Shown in pieces: positions 5,171 to 14,258 of a stretch of 48,382 nt of DNA (position 1 is the stretch's first letter; every line of letters begins with the position of its first letter). A program made the position numbers and the translations under genes. The notes under the pieces are model-generated. The model saw only the letters and a list, made by a program, of their open reading frames with translations. It was not told where the DNA came from and ran no database searches. The stretch comes from an uncultured Bacteroidales bacterium (lineage in GTDB: Bacteria > Bacteroidota > Bacteroidia > Bacteroidales > Paludibacteraceae): assembly GCA_946187555.1 (NCBI GenBank), contig CAMHQP010000008.1, positions 1-48,382 of the forward strand. The letters are read 5' to 3'.

Positions 5171-8100
5171 ATGAAGAACTTTTTACAAGTTAATCGTGCC
5201 TCGACAGGGGCTAAGACGAATTTAAACTTTAAATGGCTATGGACAGATAGCCATGAGAAACAATCACCGCAGCGGTTCGTTCGCTATGCGGCAATGCTAA
5301 TCATGCTCCTCACCCTCGGCGTGGGACAGATGTGGGCGGCGGATGTGACCAAGAACACAATTATCTATTTTGATAATACCGCCTCAAACTGGTCCTATTC
5401 GTACACATATTTCGTCATCAATGACACCCATGGATGGAAAATGAGTGCTATATCCAACACGAAGTTGTACGTTCACAAACGGACAGAAAACACATGGGGA
5501 GGATATTCTTATATCCGCCTTGCAGGAAATGGCTCTGATTGGGGGGAAGGAAATGTTATGGGCAGCTATGATAACATGAACTCATATATAGCCAATTTTA
5601 CCAACACCTACAACAATTATGGGTTTGGAGCAGATAACTTGTATTACATAAAGCCAGATAAAGCTGGAAGTAAATCGAGTCAAGCCAATTTAAGTGTTGG
5701 GCACATAGGAAGTTCTTATACGGCATTGAATAAAACGATTACCGTAAAGGCTAAAGTCTCTGAGAATAATGGAGGATCGTATAGCGAAGTTACTTCACCT
5801 GCTACACTTACTGCAGGGTCTTACAAATTTACGACTTTTGAAAATTGTACGACAGCCACTTCCCTTAGTTCGGGAACTATCACTTGCGGATACACAGCTA
5901 CCACTACATTAACCGCTCCGAGTACAGATCCTTCAGGGTATAAGTTTGACGGCTGGTACAATTCATCGGGTACAAGAGAAACCACGAGCAAAACTCTGAC
6001 TATCTACCCGACAGAAGATGCTACTTATTATGCCTACTACCGCAAGTTGTATACTATTGCGGCAAGTTCGACAGTGGTATGGGATTTGTGCGGAAATGAA
6101 AAGAGTTGGTCTGCAGTGTATTTGTATAAAGACATCGAGGGGGGAAGCGCATCTAACGATGCTATGACGCAATGTGGCTCTACTACGCAATATAGAAAAA
6201 CCTACGCATCTGCTGTTAGCAATGTCAAAGTGTTCTTGTTCCGCGCGCAAAATGGAAGCACATGGACAGACTATATGCAGACAACCGATCTGTATCGAAA
6301 TGTCAGTGGTGTTACTTTGTATGAGTTTGATAATACATGCTCAGGAACTAAGTTGAACTGGCAAGAGACGACCGGTGCCAAGAAAGCAACTTCGGGAGTG
6401 AAGGTGTATTTTGATAACACAGCAACTAATTGGGGCGAAATTTGGTTAAAGTACGGTACTACACGTTTCAACCGCCATACCGGTGCTCGCGCCACGCAAG
6501 TAACCGGTACGGCTAACTTATATGTTATCACAATGCCTGAAGCGTATTATGTAAAGTGGTTTTTTGCGGATAATTATGGCTATACCAATCGTTATTCCAT
6601 TGAGACGATGACAAGTATCGATAACCGTATTGGCTATCAAACAACAGACCTAACATCAGATATCACATATATACCTTCTACCGGTTCAGGTACTCCAAAA
6701 GTATGGAATACGACTACTATTTCCGGTCACACTCGTACGCTGACCTTTGGTGACCATGACAATGGTAATATTACTGTACGCTATACCGATGAAAGCGGAG
6801 TAGAGCGCACGGTATCTTCTGCTTCGGCAAGTTCTGTAGATGTGGCTCAGACATGTAATGTCGTTATTACAGCTGTACCGAACAGCGGTTATGCACCTTC
6901 GGGTTTGACGCTGAATAGTAGTTCTATCACATCCGGTGCGACACAAACTATTCGTGCAGACGGAACGATTGATGCTACTTTCGTAGCAGAAGAGACGCAC
7001 AATGTTACCGTTTCGTATATGTATGGAACGCGCGAACTGCACGATGATGCGACTTTTGAGGTCGGTATCACAACGGCATCTGATATCTCTTCGGAGACTA
7101 TTGACGGATTCGATTTTTCCGCATGGAGCGATTTGACAGGCGTTACAAATAATACCGGTGATTTAGTCCACGATCCTATTAACATCAATACAATTGAAGG
7201 TGGTGATGATGGTTCGATGACGTGTAACTACATACCTTGGACTTGTTCGTTGGACCTTGTGGCGAGTGAAGGAGCAACGGGATATTCGTCACGTACAGCC
7301 ATGAGTTATGATGCAACCGAGAAAGCATATTACATAAACAGAACTACCGCTTCTGCAACAGAGCGATATCGTTTCTTCATCAATAGTATCGAGTATTCTA
7401 CAAGCAGCAATACTGAATTAACGATAGACAAGACGAAAGTAGATGCCAATACGAATGTAACCAATTACGCAAGCGATAAACCGTCCGTTTATTTCAATGA
7501 TGGTCCATCTGGATCAAATATAACTATTTGGTTTGATTATGAGAACAAGAAAGCTTGGGTAACTGAGCAGAAACATACGGTAACTATTAGTGCCGGAGCA
7601 AATGGTAGCGTTAGCCCGACTTCGGTAAGCGTAGGTAACGTGGTTAAGTCCGGTTCTATCACGGCCACTCCGAGTAGCCATTACCACTTAAGCAGTTGGA
7701 CTATACCAAGCGGTGTAACACTTGTGGACGGAAGTACAACGACTTCGCCGATTACCATTAAGGCAACTGAAGATGATAAAGAGGTTACTGCATCGTTTGC
7801 GGGAGATGTATATACCATTACCTATCAAGATAAAGGAGGTAGCGCATTCTCGGGAAGTCACGTTGATAGTCCTACTGCTCACCCAACGAGTCATACCTAT
7901 GGAACAGCTACTACTTTGCATTCAGCGACCAAGACCGGTTATGATTTTGACGGCTGGTTTACTACTTCCGCATGTACCTCCGGAACGGACGTTACATCTA
8001 TCGGTGCAACTGATAAAACGGCTAACTTTACGCTTTATGCAAAGTGGACGCCGAAGACCTATGCTGTTACGTTCGATTATGACGACAACGGTGGTTCGAA

Positions 8101-11100
8101 GACATCGGGCGCAGATGCTAACAACGCTACCTTTGACCAAAATACAATTACCACTCCGGTTGTATACAAGGATGGTTATTGCTTGGATGGTTGGTATTCG
8201 GCAGCCAGTGATGGTGTTAAAGTAATTGATAAAGACGGCAACTTACAACCGAATGTAAGCGTTAGTGAAACTCAATGGACAGACGGTGACGGTAAGTGGA
8301 AGAAAGATGGTACAGCTACTGTTTACGCCGTTTATACCGTTCCAACTATTGAAATGTCTGCGAGCCCGGCGGTATTGAACGTCAAGAAGCCGGAGAAAGA
8401 TACGGTGGTTATTCAGCAGACCTTCAGTTGCGCGCCGACAGGTACATACAATGTCGTTTATACGGTAGGTTATAGTGCAAACCACACCCAATTGGCTCCG
8501 CAACCGACTATTATATATGGTACCGCGGGATATGATAGCATCGTGATGCCGATGGCGTCTGCCAATACGTATGAGATCGTGGCTGAGTTGCGTACCGGTT
8601 CAACTCCTGGCTCGGGTACTTTACTGAAATGCGATACCATTAATTATGCTGTAGAGGATGAGTATTCCGTTACGTTGCATTATATGGTGGATGGCGTTCA
8701 GATTCGTTCTTCTCGCACCGTGTCTGCATATCCGTCCGCTACGGAAACGCCTGTTGAAGTGAGAGTATTCATCGAAGAGAGCGGTTACGAGTTGGATTAT
8801 TGGGAGATGGGTGTCGGTATTGACACTGTTTCCGGTCTTGGAAGCATCATTGATGGCGGTTCTGCCGGACCTCTGCAGTCTAAATATATCTATGCTTCTA
8901 ATAACGGTAACATCTATCTCCACTATAAACCCAAGACCAATACCGTTTACTTCTTCAATACCTTTAGCATGTATTGGTACTCGACCATTATGAAGAAATA
9001 TGACTACGGAACATCTACGAATTATTGGACTGCTACTAATGGTGCCGGTTCAAAATTGGAAAATGAAACAGGAAAGATAACCCCGGATACCGTCAAGAGT
9101 ACCACCACTGATCTGGAAGAGAAGAGATGGATGGCTTCCATTGGTGGTTCTACCACCAACTTCGCTTTCGTCAGTGAGAAGAAAGACCAACAACACTTCT
9201 GGGGCTTAGTAGCAGGAAATGAATATCCGAAGGTTATCTATCGTACGGACTATAATGCCGCTACGCCGATGTTTGTTCCGGTATCAACGGATGTGACTTC
9301 TGATTATTACATCCTAAACCGAGCAAGTGATGGTGAGGCACATTACTACCGTGGTTTCTGGGTGAAGTATAGTCCGAATCCGGATTCAACGGGTTATTAT
9401 CTGCACGTATATAATCAAAAGGCGCAGTCGGGTGCAGAACTGATTCAAACCCTGCCGTTACGTCTGTCTCAGACCGGAGAAGGTGGAACTTGGGAGTTGA
9501 GAGCAGTAATGGATCTGGAAGGCGGTAAGACCTACGGCTTCAAGATTACCAAGGCAACCGGTGCAAGCACGAAGACATGGTACAGCTACAACGGAACGTT
9601 AACCGCAGCCGATCACGAAGGCAAAGTGCTGGACGGTACATCCGATAATATCGGTTTGACCACCACTTCTGCCGGTGATTACACCTTCCACGTGTTCTGT
9701 AAAGACTTCGGTACGAAGGCTGCTAATGAGGCATCTGCTTCTGATGTGCAAGGTCAGTTGGCTGTGACGGTGGATTATGCAACAGTTAGCGGCGACTACC
9801 GTGTCATCTATTCGGATGCAACGCAGACCGAGGTAATCGCTTCGCCGAGTATCCATCCGGTTGCTAACGGACAAGATACTGTTTCATTCTTCATCCGAGC
9901 AAACGGTGCAAGTCGTGTCATGAAGATTCAGAAATATGACACCAATTGGGCAGACTTCGGAGATCCTGTTGATTTGAGTTCTATTACAAAAGATAGTGTA
10001 TATGTAATCTATCTGCAACAGAATGAAGCGGGTGACGATATTGAGGTCGCTGGTTACGACTTCTACGATGGAGACTACTATATCCGTACCGACTGTGTGG
10101 ATGAGCACAAGTGGGACTACAAGCAGTCTCTTGATAACCACCGTATGAATGCGTCGGATTATGGTATGTCAGAAACTCAACCGGTTCAGTTTACGCACTA
10201 TTACGTGCACTGGGTGGATGCTAATCAGAATGTGAAGTTTGTGGTTGCTAACAAATATGCTCCGTGTGTATCGGATACGCTTATCACGGATGCATACGCT
10301 AATGTAGCAGGCGGTAATCTGCCTAATGCGGGTGCGAGTGTACGCTTCATGTACAATAAGGGAACCAATGAGGTGAATCGTGCTTACCTCGCCGGTGCGC
10401 AAGGCGGAGCATATACTCCGAATTACCTCAAACTGAGGACCTCTACGGATTCCTTGTCTAAAGCAACAGGTGAGTCTGCGCCGATAGATAGTATAACCTT
10501 TACAGACTTAAAGAACTTCGTATATCAGGCGGAGATTAAAGCTAAACCGGGTCTGACTGCAACGCTGACTGCGCAATATAATGGTAACACCCAGTACTTC
10601 AAGGGTTCAGAGTTAGAAGAGGAAGAGATCTTAGGCGGTACAACTACTGCATGGCAGAGCCTGTTGCTGACATACGACTTCAAAGTGAACCGTTTGATTT
10701 GCGCATGGCAACCGTCTGGAGATAGTATAGAAGGAAATACACCTATAAATGCGGATGTGATGATAATCCGTACGGGACAGGAAGCTGCTCAACAGATTAT
10801 CTTCAAGAATAATGACTCCAAACTGTCATCTGTCAAGTACATCTATGGCGTTATGCAGTTCAACTACGATGATATGGTAGGTCATATGTACACTTGGGGT
10901 CCTACAGCTTATGAGCTCTGTATGTACTATATCTCCTTCCCGTACGATGTGCTTGTAAACGATATCATGGCTCCGGGTCGTATGGGTACTGAATGGCGTA
11001 TCCAACGTTACAACGGTGCGAAACGTGCAAAAGGTTGGTTTGCCGGTGATGGTGTAACGACCTTCTGGGAGGATGTACAATCGGGCGATACGCTCCATGC

Positions 11101-12148
11101 TTATGAGGGTTATAGCTTGCTGCTCAACCGCCGTATCTTCAATGACGGTAGCAGTTCGGTATGGGCGAATAAGGGAGCACATAGTAAGTTGTATATGTAC
11201 TTCCCGTCCAAGGATGCAACTACCGGTGTTGTAGCCAACAAGACTGTCGAAGTTACTGTTCCTTCGCATGAGTGTACGGTTGACCGTGTTTTTGACCAAG
11301 ACATGGATAAACCGGAAGCGGAGCAACGTAACCATAAGATAGTGGATAGCCACTGGAACATGATTGGTACGCCGCTGTTTGAGAACCATACCGCTGCAAC
11401 GATTGTTACCGGACCGACTATTGAAGGTGAAACATTGCAGTATATCTATGCATGGAACCCAGCAGGTAATAGCTTAGGCATTCAGAACACGCTGGGTACC
11501 AGTTGGGAGTTCAAAACGATGTATAGTTACATGGCACAATATGCCGGCACTATCACCTTCACCGGTTCTGCGGTTGGTGATGTAGTAGCTGCACCGCGAC
11601 GCACTCCGAAGGAGAACTACACGCTGAATCTGGAATTGACGAAGGATGAGATGTTCATCGGCCGTACGTATGTCGAGTTGCGCGAGAATGCCGTAGATTC
11701 GTTCCTGTTGAACGAGGATGTATATATGGTGAAGAACGGCGTTACCGCTGACCTTTATACTTTCGCCGGTGCATACGAGGCAGGTGCTAACGTAATGAGC
11801 GTAGGTAGCCACACCATTCCTGTTGGAGTTGATGTGAAGACTGCAGGTACCTATACCTTCTCAATGCCGGATAACTTCGACGGAACAGTAACGCTTATCG
11901 ATACCTACGCACAGACGCGCACGAACCTCAATATAGAGGATTATGAGGTTACGTTGAACAAGGGAACGATCAATGACCGCTTCTTCTTGGAGATCGATAT
12001 TGCCAATGCTCCGACAGCTATTGACGGCGCAAGCGACGGTCAAGGAACGCTCAAGGATGGCAAGGCACATAAGTTCATTATGAATGACCAGATGTACATC
12101 CTGAAGGATGGTGTGATCTATGATGCTCGTGGTAGCCGCGTTAAGTAA
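5171..12148 (+). CDS. Giant secreted protein with InlB-type B-repeats
   Basis: 2325 residues. Residues 1-56 are a long signal peptide (hydrophilic N-region of about 38 residues, then LTLGVGQMWA) with core 5 at its cleavage site. Repeats of the Listeria-Bacteroides (InlB B) type are visible at about 242-293, 519-605, 802-876, 880-962 and 962-1056, each built from a 'Y-x-F-D-G-W' turn and a closing 'LYAKW' or similar strand. Repeated FDNTA(T/S)NW modules lie between them. The second half is rich in beta-strand sequence without a family I recognise. The end (PTAID ... KFIMNDQMYILKDGVIYDARG) is shared with the second giant protein and probably directs export or anchoring; it is not the usual T9SS type A tail. 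Adhesion or polymer binding at the cell surface is likely. No promoter lies between higA and this gene. Confidence 0.85.
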   Translation: MKNFLQVNRASTGAKTNLNFKWLWTDSHEKQSPQRFVRYAAMLIMLLTLGVGQMWAADVTKNTIIYFDNTASNWSYSYTYFVINDTHGWKMSAISNTKLYVHKRTENTWGGYSYIRLAGNGSDWGEGNVMGSYDNMNSYIANFTNTYNNYGFGADNLYYIKPDKAGSKSSQANLSVGHIGSSYTALNKTITVKAKVSENNGGSYSEVTSPATLTAGSYKFTTFENCTTATSLSSGTITCGYTATTTLTAPSTDPSGYKFDGWYNSSGTRETTSKTLTIYPTEDATYYAYYRKLYTIAASSTVVWDLCGNEKSWSAVYLYKDIEGGSASNDAMTQCGSTTQYRKTYASAVSNVKVFLFRAQNGSTWTDYMQTTDLYRNVSGVTLYEFDNTCSGTKLNWQETTGAKKATSGVKVYFDNTATNWGEIWLKYGTTRFNRHTGARATQVTGTANLYVITMPEAYYVKWFFADNYGYTNRYSIETMTSIDNRIGYQTTDLTSDITYIPSTGSGTPKVWNTTTISGHTRTLTFGDHDNGNITVRYTDESGVERTVSSASASSVDVAQTCNVVITAVPNSGYAPSGLTLNSSSITSGATQTIRADGTIDATFVAEETHNVTVSYMYGTRELHDDATFEVGITTASDISSETIDGFDFSAWSDLTGVTNNTGDLVHDPININTIEGGDDGSMTCNYIPWTCSLDLVASEGATGYSSRTAMSYDATEKAYYINRTTASATERYRFFINSIEYSTSSNTELTIDKTKVDANTNVTNYASDKPSVYFNDGPSGSNITIWFDYENKKAWVTEQKHTVTISAGANGSVSPTSVSVGNVVKSGSITATPSSHYHLSSWTIPSGVTLVDGSTTTSPITIKATEDDKEVTASFAGDVYTITYQDKGGSAFSGSHVDSPTAHPTSHTYGTATTLHSATKTGYDFDGWFTTSACTSGTDVTSIGATDKTANFTLYAKWTPKTYAVTFDYDDNGGSKTSGADANNATFDQNTITTPVVYKDGYCLDGWYSAASDGVKVIDKDGNLQPNVSVSETQWTDGDGKWKKDGTATVYAVYTVPTIEMSASPAVLNVKKPEKDTVVIQQTFSCAPTGTYNVVYTVGYSANHTQLAPQPTIIYGTAGYDSIVMPMASANTYEIVAELRTGSTPGSGTLLKCDTINYAVEDEYSVTLHYMVDGVQIRSSRTVSAYPSATETPVEVRVFIEESGYELDYWEMGVGIDTVSGLGSIIDGGSAGPLQSKYIYASNNGNIYLHYKPKTNTVYFFNTFSMYWYSTIMKKYDYGTSTNYWTATNGAGSKLENETGKITPDTVKSTTTDLEEKRWMASIGGSTTNFAFVSEKKDQQHFWGLVAGNEYPKVIYRTDYNAATPMFVPVSTDVTSDYYILNRASDGEAHYYRGFWVKYSPNPDSTGYYLHVYNQKAQSGAELIQTLPLRLSQTGEGGTWELRAVMDLEGGKTYGFKITKATGASTKTWYSYNGTLTAADHEGKVLDGTSDNIGLTTTSAGDYTFHVFCKDFGTKAANEASASDVQGQLAVTVDYATVSGDYRVIYSDATQTEVIASPSIHPVANGQDTVSFFIRANGASRVMKIQKYDTNWADFGDPVDLSSITKDSVYVIYLQQNEAGDDIEVAGYDFYDGDYYIRTDCVDEHKWDYKQSLDNHRMNASDYGMSETQPVQFTHYYVHWVDANQNVKFVVANKYAPCVSDTLITDAYANVAGGNLPNAGASVRFMYNKGTNEVNRAYLAGAQGGAYTPNYLKLRTSTDSLSKATGESAPIDSITFTDLKNFVYQAEIKAKPGLTATLTAQYNGNTQYFKGSELEEEEILGGTTTAWQSLLLTYDFKVNRLICAWQPSGDSIEGNTPINADVMIIRTGQEAAQQIIFKNNDSKLSSVKYIYGVMQFNYDDMVGHMYTWGPTAYELCMYYISFPYDVLVNDIMAPGRMGTEWRIQRYNGAKRAKGWFAGDGVTTFWEDVQSGDTLHAYEGYSLLLNRRIFNDGSSSVWANKGAHSKLYMYFPSKDATTGVVANKTVEVTVPSHECTVDRVFDQDMDKPEAEQRNHKIVDSHWNMIGTPLFENHTAATIVTGPTIEGETLQYIYAWNPAGNSLGIQNTLGTSWEFKTMYSYMAQYAGTITFTGSAVGDVVAAPRRTPKENYTLNLELTKDEMFIGRTYVELRENAVDSFLLNEDVYMVKNGVTADLYTFAGAYEAGANVMSVGSHTIPVGVDVKTAGTYTFSMPDNFDGTVTLIDTYAQTRTNLNIEDYEVTLNKGTINDRFFLEIDIANAPTAIDGASDGQGTLKDGKAHKFIMNDQMYILKDGVIYDARGSRVK
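5306..5333 (+). repeat. Core site 5 (signal peptide of the giant gene)
   Basis: GGCGTG variant. This is the only copy followed by a full secreted protein (GGGCGG, coding W-A-A). A 25-bp hairpin with a two-base bulge (CCGCAGCG/CGCTATGCGG) lies upstream at 5267-5291 and is also present at 481-505 and 3183-3207. Confidence 0.9.
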
Positions 12149-12190
12149 GGAATAAGTGAGTTAGTGAGTTAGTGAATTAGTGATTAAAGG
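12149..12190 (+). repeat. 8-bp microrepeat GAGTTAGT
   Basis: Three tandem units (GAGTTAGT, GAGTTAGT, GAATTAGT) plus a partial one fill the gap between the giant gene and the small protein that follows. They resemble the 7-bp repeats at 14138-14246. Confidence 0.75.
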
Positions 12191-12553
12191 ATGAAAGATA
12201 TGAGAAAAATAATAGTGATAATCATGGCGGTGGCGCTGGTAGCGCTGCCGGCCGTGGCACAGCAGCAGGAACAATGGCAGACTTCCACTATGCAGACTTC
12301 CGGTAGTGCCTATTCATCGCAAGTAACGCCTGTAGGAACTACTGCGGCACCGAGTATGGGCACTACGACTAATAATGCACCGGGAAGACCGGGAAATATC
12401 CGTCGCTCCGGTGACGATGACGATTGGGGAACCAACCCGCATGTCGGTGAAGGTGATGAAGGTTCGCCGATAGGTGACGCGTTTTGGCCGCTGATGCTGT
12501 TCGCGCTCGCGTACATGAGCCTGCGCGTGTTCCTTAAAAGAAAACGCGCGTAA
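12191..12553 (+). CDS. Small exported protein with PIGDA-type C-terminal membrane tail
   Basis: 120 residues: signal peptide (about 1-23, ending AVA), a low-complexity Ser/Thr/Gly/Gln region with an acidic DDDD stretch, then SPIGDAFWPL, a membrane segment and the basic end KRKRA. The same tail, QPIGDAVWPL + membrane segment + RKRR, ends the protein at 20201. Short motif, hydrophobic helix and basic cluster in this order are the layout of C-terminal sorting signals such as those read by exosortases; which enzyme would read it is not known. The gene lies 42 bp behind the first giant protein, and its counterpart overlaps the second, so a shared role in placing the giant proteins is plausible. 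An alternative start at 12200 (MRKIIV) is possible. Confidence 0.75.
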   Translation: MKDMRKIIVIIMAVALVALPAVAQQQEQWQTSTMQTSGSAYSSQVTPVGTTAAPSMGTTTNNAPGRPGNIRRSGDDDDWGTNPHVGEGDEGSPIGDAFWPLMLFALAYMSLRVFLKRKRA

Positions 12554-12590
12554 GAGGGGAAGATTGCGTGCAAAAATTGACGAAAAGTGT

Positions 12591-12627
12591 GCAAAGTGCA
12601 GGGAAAAGGCTGCACTTTGCATTTTTT
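12591..12627 (+). terminator. Intrinsic terminator
   Basis: Perfect 11-bp inverted repeat (GCAAAGTGCAG/CTGCACTTTGC) around an 8-base loop, followed by ATTTTTT. It closes the transcript of the giant gene and the small tail protein. Confidence 0.85.
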
Positions 12628-12628
12628 A

Positions 12629-12660
12629 TTTGTATATGTCAAATAAAAGATGTAACTTTG
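12629..12660 (+). promoter_or_regulatory. Promoter of the glycoside hydrolase gene
   Basis: TTTG (12629-12632), a 20-bp spacer and TAACTTTG (12653-12660), 20 bp before the start codon. It starts right behind the terminator. The second giant gene and its small tail protein are probably transcribed from it too, as no other promoter is seen before 14259. Confidence 0.75.
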
Positions 12661-12680
12661 TAGCGAATTAGAAAAACCAA

Positions 12681-14159
12681 ATGAGAAACACATTCTACAT
12701 ACTTTGTTTGGCGGCGGTTATGATGACGGGCTGCGGGGGACAAGCACCCGACAGTGACGTCCGTAATGCGAACGAGATGCGTTTGAGATACTCACAAGAA
12801 ATGATCAACGCGCGTATGTCCGCTTGGTACAACAAAGATAATCAGGTGGGTTTTCCGAATTCCAACAGCACCAACGGCATCATTCAGCCAGCGGCTGAGG
12901 CTTCGTGGGACTATGTGCCGGGCGTGGTAGCGAAAGGTATCCTCGATGTATGGGAATACTACCAGGACTCCGCGTGGGCCGATGCCTGGTACGAAGGCTT
13001 GTGCGCATGGGGACTGCATCAGACGGCTACCGACAAGGGTGGTATCTTGGACGACCTCAACTGTACGAAAGTGTTCCTCGGATTATATGAAGGCGCCAAA
13101 CCCGGCGGGCGATTTGAGAACGCAGCGAACGCGGCGTACTTCATGGAGCAGTTGCGTCGCGGTGCGCGAGGACTGGAGGATCATAAGAATCGCTATACGA
13201 TAGCGTCCGGTGGCGCCGAAGGCGGTTGGATGCATAAGGCCACGGACGACCCGAGCAAGAGTTATTACGGCCAGATGTGGTGCGACGGGGCGTATATGGG
13301 ACAGGCGCTACTCGCGCAACTGTTAGCAGCTGGCGCAACCGAAGGCACGAACCTCGGATGGAACGATGTGTATGACCAGTTCGATGCGTCCTGGTACTAC
13401 CTCTGGGACGAAGAGAAACAACTCCCGTACCATGTGCTCTTCACGGATATAGCGACGAATAACAACGCGCGGGCGATCCACGAGGCCGGTTACGCGCATG
13501 CATGCGCAAACGACAGCGCGATATACCATTCAGAGGAATACTGGGGACGCGCGGCGGGATGGTATATGATGGCGTTGGTGGATGTGCTCGAGGCGTATCT
13601 CGAGAACTTAGGAATTCGGGATGAGGGATTAGGGATTAGCGAACTTCCTTCGGCACAGCATTTCGATGAGATGCGGGAGATGTTGAGCCAACTGGCAGAC
13701 GGATTGGTGGCGCGGCAAGATCCGAAGACAGGATGCTGGTACCAACTCTTGGTGTACGATGATACGAAATGTGCAACGCAGGGCATCGATGATACCGGTT
13801 CACCCAAATACACGAATGTAGCGGAAGGCGGCACGCAGTGTAACTACTTGGAGTCCTCGGCGAGTTGCCTCATCACGGCGGCTTTGCTGAAGGGTTCGCG
13901 CCTGGGGTTGATCAACCATGCCGAAGCCGGCAAGCGCGGTTTTGAAGGAATAGTCAGAACCTTCGTGCGTGGCGAAGGAGGCGATATGACCATCACGGGC
14001 AGTTGCCAGTCCGCGGGCTTGAGCAAAGACCGAAACGGTAGCGCCGCCTACTACCTGATCGGCAAGGATGTACCGATTCAAGATAACGGCGAAGGCAAAG
14101 TGCTGGGTGCATTTTTGATGGCTGCTGTGGAGTATGAGCGATTAGGGATGAGAGATTAG
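12681..14159 (+). CDS. Lipoprotein glycoside hydrolase, GH88/GH105-like
   Basis: 492 residues. The lipobox MMTGC places the lipidated Cys at residue 18, so the enzyme is membrane-anchored. The body resembles the (alpha/alpha)6 barrel of unsaturated glucuronyl/rhamnogalacturonyl hydrolases: WDYVPGVVAKGILDVWEYY, the catalytic-region motif MWCDGAYMGQALLAQL with its Asp, then HEAGYAHAC and EEYWGRAAGWYMMALVDVLE. These enzymes remove the unsaturated uronic acid left by polysaccharide lyases from the end of pectin- or glycosaminoglycan-derived oligosaccharides. The substrate cannot be told from sequence. A 7-bp microrepeat inserted at 13611-13640 encodes a loop (IRDEGLGISEL). The C-terminus (YERLGMRD) and the stop codon themselves lie in the repeat that continues to 14246, so the original end has been replaced. 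Confidence 0.75.
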   Translation: MRNTFYILCLAAVMMTGCGGQAPDSDVRNANEMRLRYSQEMINARMSAWYNKDNQVGFPNSNSTNGIIQPAAEASWDYVPGVVAKGILDVWEYYQDSAWADAWYEGLCAWGLHQTATDKGGILDDLNCTKVFLGLYEGAKPGGRFENAANAAYFMEQLRRGARGLEDHKNRYTIASGGAEGGWMHKATDDPSKSYYGQMWCDGAYMGQALLAQLLAAGATEGTNLGWNDVYDQFDASWYYLWDEEKQLPYHVLFTDIATNNNARAIHEAGYAHACANDSAIYHSEEYWGRAAGWYMMALVDVLEAYLENLGIRDEGLGISELPSAQHFDEMREMLSQLADGLVARQDPKTGCWYQLLVYDDTKCATQGIDDTGSPKYTNVAEGGTQCNYLESSASCLITAALLKGSRLGLINHAEAGKRGFEGIVRTFVRGEGGDMTITGSCQSAGLSKDRNGSAAYYLIGKDVPIQDNGEGKVLGAFLMAAVEYERLGMRD

Positions 14160-14246
14160 GGATGAGGGATTAGCGATTAGGGAATTAGGGAATTAGGGAT
14201 TAGGGATGAGAGATTAGGGTATTAGGGATTAGTGAATTAGAGAATT
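14138..14246 (+). repeat. 7/8-bp microrepeat GATTAGG
   Basis: About 14 imperfect units (GATTAGG, GATGAGA, GATGAGG, GAATTAGG and similar) run from the last codons of the glycoside hydrolase gene to just before the second giant gene. I see no promoter or gene in it. Confidence 0.9.
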
Positions 14247-14258
14247 ATGATAGATACC

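Noticed and set aside
1..5340. Classical integron with canonical attC sites
   Set aside because: No integrase gene is in the window and no RYYYAAC/GTTRRRY pairs flank the cargo. The repeated element is a coding leader, so the array is called only integron-like.
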